Assembly (NCBI GenBank): GCA_036555745.1
Contig: DATBKV010000264.1
Location: 1-48,496 of the forward strand
Direction of reading: 5' to 3'
Length of the DNA: 48,496 nt
From: VAZQ01 sp036555745
GTDB taxonomy: Bacteria > Pseudomonadota > Alphaproteobacteria > Rhizobiales > Xanthobacteraceae
Shown: in pieces, positions 1 through 8,823 of the stretch
Layout of the letters: the number at the start of each line of letters is the position of its first letter
Numbering within the stretch: the first letter of the stretch is position 1
Notes under the pieces: model-generated
Seen by the model: only the letters and a program-made list of their open reading frames with translations
The model's database searches: none
Told to the model about the DNA's origin: nothing
Program-made: the position numbers and the translations under genes

Positions 1-405
1 TCGGCAGCGTTCAGCGGCAGGACGCCTTGCATGCGCATACGCCGCCCCTGGGAGACAAAGTCCCACACCGCGGTTGGTTCCGCCACCGCTTTCCGGCCCG
101 GCTGGGGGCGCGGCATTGTGTCCGCCCGCGCACCCTTGCACGCACAGGCAACATGCGCGCCACTATCCACGGCGCGATCGAAATGGGTCAATGCCGCCGT
201 CGCGCTCGCCCACCCTTGCCGCTTGCGACAATTCCGCCGGCGGCGCCGGCGGAACCGGGACGCGCCTGGGCGGTTCACAGCACGTGCGGGATCGAGCGTG
301 AGCGAGGGGGCGATGCCGCCGGCGTGCGCGCCACCCGCCCCATCGCGGCTGCCGGCCGGCAGCGCCCGGACTGAGTCGCGTCAGGCGAAGCTTCGGAGAT
401 CCCGC
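1..405. other. leading non-coding stretch upstream of ndh
   Basis: No convincing gene is visible in these 405 bases. On the minus strand an ATG at position 38 (second ATG at 32) opens a frame running off the left edge, preceded by a purine-rich AGGGGC; only about a dozen codons are visible, so it may be the start of a divergent gene but cannot be called. The plus-strand frame of the next gene extends back through this region, but its translation is Arg/Pro/Ala-rich low-complexity sequence typical of GC-rich non-coding DNA. Confidence 0.4.
232..254. other. perfect 10-bp inverted repeat (hairpin)
   Basis: TTCCGCCGGC (232-241), a GGC loop and GCCGGCGGAA (245-254) form a perfect 10-bp stem. No T-run follows on either strand, so it is not a standard intrinsic terminator. 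It lies about 150 bp before ndh and could be an operator or a 5'-leader structure. Confidence 0.4.
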
Positions 406-1725
406 ATGGCTGCCAGCGTCGCGACCCCGGGGTCTCGCGTGGTCATCATCGGCGCCGGGTTCGGCGGGCTTGCCGCGGCCAAGGCGCTGGCCAGGGCGCC
501 GTTCGAGGTCACGCTGGTCGACCGCTACAACTATCACCTGTTCCAGCCGTTGCTCTACCAGGTCGCAACCGCCGCGCTGTCGCCGGCCGACATCGCAGGG
601 CCGATCCGAACCGTGTTTCGGCGGCAGCCGAACGTCAGGGTGATCCTGGCGAACGTTTCCGCGATCGACCGCACCCGCAACGAGGTGATCGCCGAGGGAC
701 GCCGCATCCCGTTCGACTATCTCGTGGTCGCCACCGGCGCACGGCAGGCGTATTTCGGGCACACCGACTGGGCGCGGTTCGCCCCCGGCCTGAAGACCAT
801 CGATGATGCGACCTATCTGCGACGTCGCATCCTGCTCGCGTTCGAAAAGGCCGAGATCGAGCCCGACCCCGACGAGCGCCGGCGGCTGTTGAGCTTCGTC
901 GTGGTCGGCGGCGGCGCCACCGGCGTGGAGCTGGCGGGCGCGATCGCCGAGCTCGCCAAGCGCGCGCTGGCAGCCGACTTCCGTACCATCGATCCGCGCT
1001 CGGCGCGTATCGTGCTCATCGAGGCCGGCGCGCGGCTCCTGAGCGAGTTCGACCGGTCGCTGTCGGAGTTCGCGCAACGCGCGCTCACGCAATTGGGCGC
1101 CGAGGTTCGTCTGGGGACGCGGGTGACCGGATGCGACGATCACGGAATCTCAATGGGCCAGGAGCGGCTTGAAAGCAGGACCATCATGTGGGCGGCGGGG
1201 GTGAAAGCCTCGCCGGCACAGGACTGGCTCGGCGCCGAGCAGGACCGTGCCGGACGGGTCAAGGTCGAGCCGGATCTTTCGCTTTCCGACCATCCGCACA
1301 TCTTCGTCATCGGAGATACCGCGTCGCGCGCCGGCGCCGACGGCAAGCCGCTGCCGGGCGTGGCCCCGGTTGCCAAGCAGCAAGGGGCCTATGTGGCGCG
1401 CGTGATCGCCGCCCGTGCCAAGGGTCGCTCGGTCGCGCCGTTCCGCTACCGCGACTACGGCATGCTGGCCACGATCGGACGCAGCCGCGCGGTGGCGCAG
1501 ATCGGCCGCATCAAGCTCAGCGGTTTTCCGGCCTGGGTGCTATGGTGCTTCGCGCACATCTATTTTCTCATCGGCTTCAGGAGCCGACTGCTCGTGATGG
1601 TGAATTGGGCCTGGAATTTCACCACCTTCCAGCGCGGGGCGCGGCTGATCACCGGAATTGTCGGCACCCAGATAAATGAGGCTGCGTCCGAGACATCGAA
1701 GCATGATGCGCGGGAGGTGGCGTGA
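406..1725 (+). CDS. ndh: type II NADH dehydrogenase (NDH-2), FAD-dependent
   Basis: Single-subunit, non-proton-pumping NADH:quinone oxidoreductase that passes electrons from NADH through FAD to quinone on the inner face of the membrane. The 439-residue product has an N-terminal dinucleotide fold with GAGFGG at about 16-21, a second fold with GGGATG near 168, the flavin-site HIFVIGDTA, and the AKQQGAYVA stretch typical of NDH-2. An amphipathic, aromatic-rich C-terminus (from WVLWCFAHIYF) fits the membrane-anchoring helices. The ATG at 406 is chosen because GGAG lies 7 nt upstream at 395-398 and the fold begins 15 residues later; the longer in-frame extension to position 31 is low-complexity. 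It is the first gene of a co-directional run of oxidoreductases. Confidence 0.9.
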   Translation: MAASVATPGSRVVIIGAGFGGLAAAKALARAPFEVTLVDRYNYHLFQPLLYQVATAALSPADIAGPIRTVFRRQPNVRVILANVSAIDRTRNEVIAEGRRIPFDYLVVATGARQAYFGHTDWARFAPGLKTIDDATYLRRRILLAFEKAEIEPDPDERRRLLSFVVVGGGATGVELAGAIAELAKRALAADFRTIDPRSARIVLIEAGARLLSEFDRSLSEFAQRALTQLGAEVRLGTRVTGCDDHGISMGQERLESRTIMWAAGVKASPAQDWLGAEQDRAGRVKVEPDLSLSDHPHIFVIGDTASRAGADGKPLPGVAPVAKQQGAYVARVIAARAKGRSVAPFRYRDYGMLATIGRSRAVAQIGRIKLSGFPAWVLWCFAHIYFLIGFRSRLLVMVNWAWNFTTFQRGARLITGIVGTQINEAASETSKHDAREVA

Positions 1726-1844
1726 CGCGCACGGCGCGTCGCGCAGCGCTGCTACCGGTCAGCCGGGTGCCGCGCGGGCCCAGCCGGCGGAGGACGGCGG
1801 CGGGATACGACCGCACGATTGGGTGCCGATGGGAGGAGGCTGCC

Positions 1845-2984
1845 ATGAACAGGTCGATCGCGCTTGCTGCCGGCGCTGCGGCCGCATCGGGCGCGCGTTG
1901 GGCTGCGCAGATGCAAATGTGCGGGGCCGCCGCCCGGCGGGCGGCGCGCCGGGTCCTTCTGGCCGCGGGTCTGGTTGCGCTTCTGCTCGCCTGGCCGCAC
2001 GGCGGCGGGGCACAGACGCGCCGCTCCGGCGACGTGCAGCGCCTGGAAATGATCGGGTTCACGGTCGCGGACGTGGAACGGGAGGCGAATTTCTTCGAAA
2101 ACGTCCTGCGCTTCGAGAAGGTCGCCGACTTCCGCGTCGTCGGCGGCGAATACGACACCCTTCAGGGCGTGTTCAACGCCAACATGCGGATCGTGCATCT
2201 CAAGCTCGGCGAGCAGATGGTCGAGCTCACCCAGTATGTCTCGCCCCCCACCGGACGACCGATTCCCGTGCCCTCCTACAGCAACGACGGCTGGTTCGAG
2301 CACATGGCGGTGGTCGTCGATGATATGGATGCGGCGTATCGGATCCTGCAGCGGAACAACGTCCAGCAGATTTCCGCGCATCCGATCACCATCCCGCCAT
2401 CCAATGTCGGGGCGGCGGGCATTGAGGCACTCAAGTTCCGCGATCCCGAGGGCCACGATCTCGAGCTCATCCACTTCCCTCCCGGTAAAGGTAGCGCGTA
2501 TTGGCACAAACCCTCCAACCGGCTGTTTCGCGGGCTCGATCATACCGCGATGACGGTCGGCAGCACGGAGAAGGGCGTAGCGTTCTACCGTGATCTGCTG
2601 GGCTTTTCGGTCGGCGGCGTCACCCTCAACACCGGATCGACGCAGGCCGTACTGGACAATCTGTTCAACGACACCTGCCTGGTCACCCCGATGCTGCCGC
2701 CCGCCGCGCCGCCCCATATCGAGTTCCTCCAGTACAAGACCCCGCCGGGCGGCCGCCCGATGCCGATCGACACCCGCGCCAACGATCTCTGGCACTGGCA
2801 GACGACGCTGGTAACGGACGACATTACGGCGCTCGTCGAGCGGCTGCGCCAGGCAGGCGAGGTGCAATTCATCACGCCCGACGTGGTAGCCATCCCGCGC
2901 GAAGCGCAGGCGCAACTCGGCTTCAAGAAAGCCGTGATGGTGCGCGACCCCAACGGCCACGCGCTACGCCTGGTGGAAGAATAG
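1845..2984 (+). CDS. exported protein with two VOC (glyoxalase/dioxygenase-fold) domains
   Basis: Product of 379 residues from the ATG at 1845, which follows an AGGAGG at 1834-1839. After a basic stretch (ARRAARR) comes a hydrophobic segment ending near GGGAQ at 53-57, which looks like a signal peptide with cleavage around residue 56; the N-terminus before it is unusually long, so the true start could be the internal Met at 23 or 25. Two vicinal-oxygen-chelate modules follow, about 66-195 and 225-378, each opening with the typical pattern (LEMIGFTVADVEREANFFE and LDHTAMTVGSTEKGVAFYR). VOC enzymes bind a metal and act on varied substrates, so no reaction is assigned. Export would be unusual for the family. 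It precedes DoxX, SDR, GMC and MFS genes on the same strand. Confidence 0.75.
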   Translation: MNRSIALAAGAAAASGARWAAQMQMCGAAARRAARRVLLAAGLVALLLAWPHGGGAQTRRSGDVQRLEMIGFTVADVEREANFFENVLRFEKVADFRVVGGEYDTLQGVFNANMRIVHLKLGEQMVELTQYVSPPTGRPIPVPSYSNDGWFEHMAVVVDDMDAAYRILQRNNVQQISAHPITIPPSNVGAAGIEALKFRDPEGHDLELIHFPPGKGSAYWHKPSNRLFRGLDHTAMTVGSTEKGVAFYRDLLGFSVGGVTLNTGSTQAVLDNLFNDTCLVTPMLPPAAPPHIEFLQYKTPPGGRPMPIDTRANDLWHWQTTLVTDDITALVERLRQAGEVQFITPDVVAIPREAQAQLGFKKAVMVRDPNGHALRLVEE

Positions 2985-3027
2985 CGGCGCGCGCTCCCCG
3001 ATTTTCCGGCACACGAGCAAAATCTCC

Positions 3028-3459
3028 ATGACGCCCCAGGATCAAGCGCTCTCTTTCATCGCCAGGCTGTGCCTGGTTCTGATCTTCCCGTTCAGTGCGT
3101 TGAACAAGATCTTCGATTATCAGTCCGCAATGGCGCAAGCTGCGCACGGATGGATACCGCTGCCGCCCGCGATCGCGGTGCTGCTGCTGGTGCTCGGCGG
3201 CATGCTCGAGATCTTCGGTCCGCTGTGCATCCTGCTCGATTTCTATCGCCGGCAGGCGGCGCTGCTGTTCATCTTCTACGTGATCGCCACCGCGGTGCTG
3301 TTCCACAATTTCTGGAGCTTTCCATTCAACGGCGACGCGTGGAACAACAATTTCTGGCCCTTCCTCAAAAACATCGGCCTGGCGGGGGGCTTTCTCTATA
3401 TCGCCGCGGACGCGCGCATGCAGTCGCTGCGCGGCGCCTTGACTTTGAGACCGCGGTAG
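3028..3459 (+). CDS. DoxX-family small integral membrane protein
   Basis: Product of 143 residues with about four hydrophobic helices. The N-terminal pattern (LIFPFSALNKIFDY) and the later NFWSFP region match the DoxX/TQO-small-subunit-like family. DoxX proteins are often near redox enzymes and have been linked to thiosulfate:quinone oxidoreductase and oxidative-stress complexes, but many members have no assigned role. It starts 43 nt after the VOC gene and is probably co-transcribed with it. Confidence 0.8.
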   Translation: MTPQDQALSFIARLCLVLIFPFSALNKIFDYQSAMAQAAHGWIPLPPAIAVLLLVLGGMLEIFGPLCILLDFYRRQAALLFIFYVIATAVLFHNFWSFPFNGDAWNNNFWPFLKNIGLAGGFLYIAADARMQSLRGALTLRPR

Positions 3460-3726
3460 GCCGGCCGTGTGCGCGCACCGTTTCGCTGGATCGGCGGGAA
3501 GCTGCGCCCGGGCTGCGACATCGTGTCCAGGCGCGGTTGCGCCTCCGTCGCAGCGCGTGGAGGCTTGCGGCGCGGACTGTCTTGCCGGCCGGTGGCGACG
3601 AGCGGGCGCTTGCGCGCAAGCGAGGCGAACGCCTGCACGGTGGAACCGGATCGCGCTTCCGCCGCTTCATGGCATGAGAAATGGCGTGAGAATCCAAACC
3701 GATCGGAACCGCAGCGAGGCACGTTC
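3460..3726. other. non-coding gap before the SDR gene
   Basis: 267 bases with no supported gene. Frames crossing it on both strands are Arg/Ala-rich low-complexity translations. No clear promoter or terminator was recognised. Confidence 0.4.
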
Positions 3727-4494
3727 ATGGCATTGAAGGACAAGGTTGCGATCGTCACCGGCGGCAACAGCGGAATCGGTCAGGCGATTGTTCTCGAGCT
3801 CGCCCGGCAGGGCGCCCGCATCGTCATCGACTATCTGTTTCATCCGGAGGCCACCGAGGCGCTCGAGCAGCAGATCGCCAAACTTGGAGACCAGGCCACC
3901 GGCGTCAAAGCCGACGTCAGCAGGATCGCCGACCTGCAGAGGATGGTCGATGCCGCGGTCGACAAATTCGGCCGGCTCGACATCATGGTGAACAATGCCG
4001 GCATCGAGACGCGCACGTCAGTGCTCGATACCAGCGAGGCTCAGTACGACAAGGTAATGGCCGTCAACCTCAAGAGCGCCTTCTTCGGCACTCAGATCGC
4101 GGCCAAACAAATGATCAAGCAGGGCGGCGGCGGCCGCATCATCAACATCACCTCGGTGCACGAAGACTGGCCGATGCCCGGCAATACCGCCTATTGCCTG
4201 GCCAAAGGCGGCGTGCGCATGCTCACGCGCACGGCCGGCGTCGAGCTCGCCCGCCACAACATCCTCGTGGTGGGCGTCGGTCCAGGCGCGGTGGCGACTC
4301 CGATCAATCTGAGCACGATGGATGATCCCGCCAAGCTCGCGAAATTGGACGCGGCGATCCCGCTCGGGCGCATGGCGCGCCCGCAAGAGATCGCCAGCGT
4401 GGTCGGATTCCTCGCGGGCGAGGGCGCGAGCTATCTCACTGCGACCACCGTGTTCGCTGACGGCGGCATCATGCAGGGCAGCGTCGGCCTGTGA
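3727..4494 (+). CDS. SDR-family oxidoreductase (glucose 1-dehydrogenase-like)
   Basis: Classical short-chain dehydrogenase/reductase of 255 residues. The cofactor motif TGGNSGIG is at 11-18, NNAG at 89-92, and the catalytic set is complete: Ser143 (ITSVH), Tyr156 and Lys160 in YCLAK. The C-terminus (ASYLTATTVFADGGIMQ) is typical of glucose 1-dehydrogenase/3-oxoacyl-ACP-reductase-like SDRs. The ATG at 3727 is chosen because the Rossmann fold starts within 10 residues and a GAGG lies upstream; an extension to 3469 is low-complexity. The position before a GMC flavoprotein and an MFS carrier suggests sugar or polyol oxidation, but the substrate cannot be read from sequence. Confidence 0.85.
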   Translation: MALKDKVAIVTGGNSGIGQAIVLELARQGARIVIDYLFHPEATEALEQQIAKLGDQATGVKADVSRIADLQRMVDAAVDKFGRLDIMVNNAGIETRTSVLDTSEAQYDKVMAVNLKSAFFGTQIAAKQMIKQGGGGRIINITSVHEDWPMPGNTAYCLAKGGVRMLTRTAGVELARHNILVVGVGPGAVATPINLSTMDDPAKLAKLDAAIPLGRMARPQEIASVVGFLAGEGASYLTATTVFADGGIMQGSVGL

Positions 4495-4631
4495 AGCGGA
4501 TGCTGTCGAGATGACCCAAAGCAGCGCCGCGCATTGGCCAATCTTCCCGCGCCCCGGCGCGGCGCTGGCGGTTTGCGCATGCCAGTGGCGCTGATCTCAT
4601 TTCGGAGGCGCGCGTTTCAGCGCGGTCAGCC

Positions 4632-6185
4632 ATGGACAAACGCTTCGACATCATCATCGTCGGCAGCGGCGCCGGCGGCGGCACGCTCGCCAGGCAGCTC
4701 GCGCCGTCCGGCAAGAGCATCCTGATCCTGGAGCGCGGCGACTGGCTCAAGCGCGAGGCGTTGAACTGGGATGCGGCCGCGGTGTTCGAGCGCAACCGCT
4801 ACGTCTCGCCCGAGACCTGGTATGACCGCGATGGCCGCCCGTTCCAGCCGCAGGTGCACTATTTCGTCGGCGGCGCAACCAAGATGTTCGGCGCCGCGCT
4901 TTATCGCCTGCGGGAGCGGGATTTCGGCGAGCTGCGCCATTACGACGGCGTCTCCCCGGCCTGGCCACTCGGCTATGACGAGTTCGAGCCGTATTACGCC
5001 AGGGCCGAACAGCTGTACCACGTCCATGGCTTGCGCGGTCGCGACCCGACCGAGCCTCCGGCCAGCGGCCCCTACCCTTGCCCGCCGGTCTCCAACGAGC
5101 CGCGCATTCAACAGCTCTACGACGATCTGGCGGCGGCCGGCTACCATCCGTTCCCGGCTCCGTCCGCTGTGATGCTCGACGAGAGCAACATGGCGTACAG
5201 CACGTGCATCCGCTGTCAGACCTGCGACGGCTTTCCATGCCTGGTGCACGCCAAGTCGGACGCGGAGGTGGTGGCGGTGCGTCCCGCGCTCGAGTTTCCC
5301 AACGTGACGCTGCTGCGCAACGCCAAAGCGGTGAAGCTGGAGACCAATCCGGAGGGCACCGCGGTGGCCGCGGTCATCGCGGAGGTCGAGGGCAAGCGCG
5401 ACACCCTGCGCGGCGATATCGTCGTGGTGTCATGCGGCGCCGCCAATTCGGCCAGGCTGCTGCTGATGTCGGCCAGCGACAAACATCCCAAGGGGCTCGC
5501 CAACGGATCCGATCAGGTGGGGCGCAACTACATGTTCCACAACAGCCAGGCCGTGCTCGCGGTCTCACGCGAGCCGAATCCGACCATGTTCCAGAAGACC
5601 CTCGCGCTCAACGACTTCTACTTCGGCATGGAGGGATTCGAGCATCCGATGGGCAACATCCAGATGATCGGCAAGTCGCTGGGCCCGATGTATCGGGGCG
5701 AGAAGCCGCTGGAGACCGCGCTGCTGCCGATGGGCCTGCTCGATGATCTCGCCCGCCACGCGGTGGATTTCTGGCTGACGACCGAAGACCTGCCCGATCC
5801 CGACAACCGCGTAACCGTCGACGGCTCCGGCAAGCTCACATTGAGCTACACGCCCAACAACCAGGTGCCCAGGCGCAAGCTCTACGACAAGCTCAAATCG
5901 ATGCTGGGCCATCTCGGCATGCATCCCGACCATCTGATCCCGCGCGACATCTACATGAAGACTGATGTTCCGATCGCCGGCTGCGCCCATCAGGTCGGGA
6001 CGTGCCGCTTCGGCGACGACGCGAGGACCTCGGTGCTCGACCGCAACTGCAAGGCACATGAGCTCGACAATCTCTATGTCGTCGACGCGAGCTTTTTCGT
6101 GAGCATCGGGGCCGTGAACCCGTCGCTCACCGTGATCGCCAATGCCATTCGCGTGGGCGATCACCTGTTGCAGAGGATGACGTGA
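4632..6185 (+). CDS. GMC-family FAD oxidoreductase with a four-cysteine motif
   Basis: Flavoprotein of 517 residues in the glucose-methanol-choline family. The FAD motif GSGAGGGTLA is at 11-20. The C-terminal catalytic region carries His453 (GCAHQVGT) and Asn496 (AVNPSLT), the usual His/Asn pair. Between the domains lies CIRCQTCDGFPC, with cysteines at 192, 195, 198 and 203 (CX2CX2CX4C). Cysteine clusters in this part of the chain bind a 3Fe-4S centre in the catalytic subunit of bacterial FAD-glucose dehydrogenase, so this enzyme may pass electrons to a carrier rather than to oxygen; that is inference. No small subunit or cytochrome c gene adjoins it. The MFS gene follows after 16 nt. Confidence 0.85.
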   Translation: MDKRFDIIIVGSGAGGGTLARQLAPSGKSILILERGDWLKREALNWDAAAVFERNRYVSPETWYDRDGRPFQPQVHYFVGGATKMFGAALYRLRERDFGELRHYDGVSPAWPLGYDEFEPYYARAEQLYHVHGLRGRDPTEPPASGPYPCPPVSNEPRIQQLYDDLAAAGYHPFPAPSAVMLDESNMAYSTCIRCQTCDGFPCLVHAKSDAEVVAVRPALEFPNVTLLRNAKAVKLETNPEGTAVAAVIAEVEGKRDTLRGDIVVVSCGAANSARLLLMSASDKHPKGLANGSDQVGRNYMFHNSQAVLAVSREPNPTMFQKTLALNDFYFGMEGFEHPMGNIQMIGKSLGPMYRGEKPLETALLPMGLLDDLARHAVDFWLTTEDLPDPDNRVTVDGSGKLTLSYTPNNQVPRRKLYDKLKSMLGHLGMHPDHLIPRDIYMKTDVPIAGCAHQVGTCRFGDDARTSVLDRNCKAHELDNLYVVDASFFVSIGAVNPSLTVIANAIRVGDHLLQRMT

Positions 6186-6201
6186 GCCGCCGGCCGCGCC
6201 G

Positions 6202-7464
6202 ATGACGCCCGCGGATGAGCTTTCGGATCGCCGCGCAAGTGCCGCTGGCGGCAGCCGCGGCCTGCGCGCGCCTGTGCCGGCGAACGGTGCCGAGATCGGC
6301 CTGGTCTACTTCGCCGCCGTCGTGCAGGGCTTGGCGCTGGTCACCTTCCCCGCGGCCAGCTCGATCTTCACGAGTCCCGACGGGTTCGGCTTCGACAGCA
6401 CCCGCTATGGAGCGATGTTCGTCCCGCAGGTCGTGCTCGCCATTCTCGCTTCCGGCCTGGCGCCCAAACTGGCGCGGCGCTGGAGCCTGCGCCGGGTGCT
6501 GCTGGGGGGATTCGCCGCCAATTTCGCCTCCATGGCGCTGCTCGCCGCAAGTCGGCTGCTGCTGGGCCTGCCCGATAGCGCTTTCGCCGTGCTACTGCTC
6601 GCCACCGCGATGCTCGGTCTCGGCTTTGGCGCCACCGTCATGGCGCTCAATACTTATGCCGAGGCGTTCTTTCCGACCCGAACCGATCGGGCGGTTCTGG
6701 CGCTCAACGCGCTATTGGGATTGGGCACGGCGCTGGCGCCGGTGCTGGTCGCAACCGTCGTCGCGCTGGGCGCCTGGTGGCTGCTGCCGGCGGTGATGGC
6801 GGGCATCCTCGTGGTGCTCATGGTGTTCGCCGCGGCCGAGCCGCTCACCGCTTCGACGACGGCGGGCGCTGGCGCCGCGACGCAGATCGGCTGGCGCGAC
6901 CTGCCGCGCCGGTTCTGGCTCTACGCCGCGGCCGTGTTTCTTTACGGAACGCTCGAGACGCTGAATGGCAATTGGGTGATCTTCTATCTCCAGGGCGAGC
7001 GGGGCATCTCGGCGCGGGGCGCTTCCTTCGCGCTGGCCGCGTTCTGGGTGATGGTGACGGTGGGACGCGTGCTCATCGCCGCGGTCTCCCGCTATGTGCC
7101 GGCACGATGGATTTATGCGGCGCTGCCAGTCCTGCTGCTGGTCGTGTTCCAGCTCGCCGCCCACGTGCAGGACGAGGACACGGCGATCGTGGTATTTGGA
7201 ATCGCCGGACTCGCGTGCTCGGGATTCTTGCCGCTGAGCATCAGCTTCGGCGGCGACGAGTTTCCAGCGCTTTCGGCGGTGATGGCGGGTGGACTCATCG
7301 CGTTCTATCAGCTCGGTTATGGCGCCGCCGCGTTCGGAATCGGACCGCTGCACGGGTTGCTCGGCCTGCCGCTGTCCACGATCTTCGCCGCCGGCAGCAT
7401 CGTGGCGGCGCCGCTCGCGGTGGTCGCAGCACTCGTAATTCGGCGCCCGCGCGCGACCCGCTAG
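6202..7464 (+). CDS. MFS transporter
   Basis: Polytopic protein of 420 residues with about 12 hydrophobic helices and the positively charged loop after helix 2 (LAPKLARRWSLRRVLLGG) typical of the major facilitator superfamily. The second half begins near residue 230 after a hydrophilic stretch containing GWRDLPRRFW. It starts 16 nt after the GMC gene and is the last gene of the plus-strand run, so it may carry the substrate or product of those enzymes. No clear Shine-Dalgarno precedes the ATG at 6202, which fits expression by read-through from upstream. The substrate is unknown. Confidence 0.85.
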   Translation: MTPADELSDRRASAAGGSRGLRAPVPANGAEIGLVYFAAVVQGLALVTFPAASSIFTSPDGFGFDSTRYGAMFVPQVVLAILASGLAPKLARRWSLRRVLLGGFAANFASMALLAASRLLLGLPDSAFAVLLLATAMLGLGFGATVMALNTYAEAFFPTRTDRAVLALNALLGLGTALAPVLVATVVALGAWWLLPAVMAGILVVLMVFAAAEPLTASTTAGAGAATQIGWRDLPRRFWLYAAAVFLYGTLETLNGNWVIFYLQGERGISARGASFALAAFWVMVTVGRVLIAAVSRYVPARWIYAALPVLLLVVFQLAAHVQDEDTAIVVFGIAGLACSGFLPLSISFGGDEFPALSAVMAGGLIAFYQLGYGAAAFGIGPLHGLLGLPLSTIFAAGSIVAAPLAVVAALVIRRPRATR

Positions 7465-7470
7465 AACTAT

Positions 7471-7547
7471 CCCGATTGGGATCGAATCGGGATGCGCTCG
7501 CTTTATTTTGCGCATGTCCTTGTCGGAAAAAACCGGTGCGCACTCCG
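7471..7547 (-). repeat. dispersed intergenic repeat, copy 1 (convergent gap)
   Basis: Read on the minus strand, this gap holds GTGCGCACCGGTTTT, then GGACATGCGCAAAAT about 10 bases later, then a 7-bp inverted repeat (CCCGATT at 7471-7477 with AATCGGG at 7485-7491). The same order of blocks occurs near 41066-41124 and 43975-44068. All three copies lie between tail-to-tail genes; here they are the MFS gene (ends 7464) and azlD (ends 7562). Confidence 0.75.
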
Positions 7548-7561
7548 GGGCGGCCCGATGC

Positions 7562-7897
7562 TCAGATGCCGTATGCCAGCGCGCCGAGCATGAGCACGGC
7601 CTCGCCGGCCGCGACTCCCGCGAGCACGGATCGGCGCAGCACCAGGAAGGCCAGGAATCCGCACGCGATCGCGCCGAGGCGCAGCCCCGGCGGCAGGCTC
7701 GCCAACGCTCCCGGAGGAAAGGCGACGATCTTGGCGATCACGCCCGCGAGCACGGCGACCGCGACGCTACGCGCCCACATGAAAAACTCGGACTCCTCGT
7801 CGATCCCGCGCACCACGAGGAGACCGAGCATGCGCCAGATCTCGTTGGGAAGAAATCCGACCAGCAGCAGCAGCGCGTAGGCGTGCAGCTCACTCAT
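7562..7897 (-). CDS. azlD: AzlD-family small subunit of branched-chain amino acid exporter
   Basis: Small membrane protein of 111 residues with four hydrophobic helices, matching AzlD, the small partner of AzlC in branched-chain amino acid efflux. The start (MSELHAYALL) is the ATG at 7897, whose ATGA overlaps the stop of azlC at 7894-7896; the four-base overlap implies translational coupling and makes this the likeliest start. The frame also extends 21 codons upstream into azlC but without an AzlD-like sequence. Confidence 0.85.
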   Translation of the reverse strand: MSELHAYALLLLVGFLPNEIWRMLGLLVVRGIDEESEFFMWARSVAVAVLAGVIAKIVAFPPGALASLPPGLRLGAIACGFLAFLVLRRSVLAGVAAGEAVLMLGALAYGI

Positions 7898-8631
7898 GCG
7901 CGCCTCGCGCGCAAACGGCCGACCGCGTAGGCCAGCGACCCGCCCGCAAGTCCCGTCCACAACAGATCAAGCTCCAGATGCCAGGCCGCGAACAGCGGCC
8001 CGAGCAGGAGACCGAGCGCGAGCGCCAGCCAATCCGAGAGCAGGCGGCAGTTGCGGGTGGTCGAGATCAGAAACGACATCGGCGTGAGGAACAGCAGGCC
8101 CGCGGTCAGCACCGGCGGCAGCGAGCCCGCCAGATAGTAGCCGAGGGCACCGCCGATCTGCGCCGCCACCATGAAGCCGAGCCCGAGCCCGTTGGCAAAC
8201 GGGATCCGCGTTGCGCGCGGCCAGGTCGGCAGATGGCGCAGCGCCTCGATCCACATGCTCACCGCGGTGAGATGGGCGGGCAGCACGAGCGCGCGACCGG
8301 AGCTGCGTGGCCCCTTGAGCAGAGGCAGCAGCGAGATGACCATGGGCAACAGCCGCGCGCTGCTCAGGCCGACGGCCAGCGCGGTCTCGAGCGCGGTCGC
8401 GCCCGCGCCGAGCGCCGAGATCAGGATCACCTGCGCCGGCCCCGCCCAGACCAGCGCGGTCGAGGCCGCCACCCACCACAGGCTGAACCCGAAATCGTGC
8501 GCCAGCGCCGCGATACCGACATAGGTTCCGATCAGCACATAGGCGAGCACCGATTGCCATGCGGCCTGAAAGCCGGCGAGGAAGGCGGCGGTCGCTGAAG
8601 GTTGCGGTGGGTCGGCGGGCGCGGACAGCAT
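7894..8631 (-). CDS. azlC: AzlC-family branched-chain amino acid permease
   Basis: Integral membrane protein of about 245 residues and the large subunit of an AzlCD-type exporter. Family features are the early AAWQSVLAYVLIGTYVGIAA segment, the TALVWAGPAQVI segment and the SSARLLPMVISLLPLL segment. AzlCD exports branched-chain amino acids and toxic analogues in characterised bacteria. The ATG at 8631 is preferred; a GTG at 8655 would add eight residues (GQGFGKP region) and neither has a strong ribosome site. It is coupled to azlD by a four-base overlap. Confidence 0.85.
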   Translation of the reverse strand: MLSAPADPPQPSATAAFLAGFQAAWQSVLAYVLIGTYVGIAALAHDFGFSLWWVAASTALVWAGPAQVILISALGAGATALETALAVGLSSARLLPMVISLLPLLKGPRSSGRALVLPAHLTAVSMWIEALRHLPTWPRATRIPFANGLGLGFMVAAQIGGALGYYLAGSLPPVLTAGLLFLTPMSFLISTTRNCRLLSDWLALALGLLLGPLFAAWHLELDLLWTGLAGGSLAYAVGRLRARRA

Positions 8632-8823
8632 GGGCTTGCCAAAACCCTGTCCCACGGCGATGCCGCCGGCGCAATCGCGCTTTGCTCAGGGCAGCTCCGC
8701 CGCGCGGTGACCCGCATCATCCAGAGCTATCCGCTCAACCGAGCGCCGCACCGCCTCGTTGCGACCGCGCGGGATGACGCGGCTGAGGAACGCGCCACGG
8801 ATGACGCCGACTTGGAACGGCGA

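Noticed and set aside
1..38. start of a minus-strand gene running off the left edge
   Set aside because: Only about a dozen codons visible; cannot be assigned.
163..1143. 326-codon minus-strand frame opposite ndh
   Set aside because: Low-complexity, covers the NDH-2 FAD and NAD folds in antisense.
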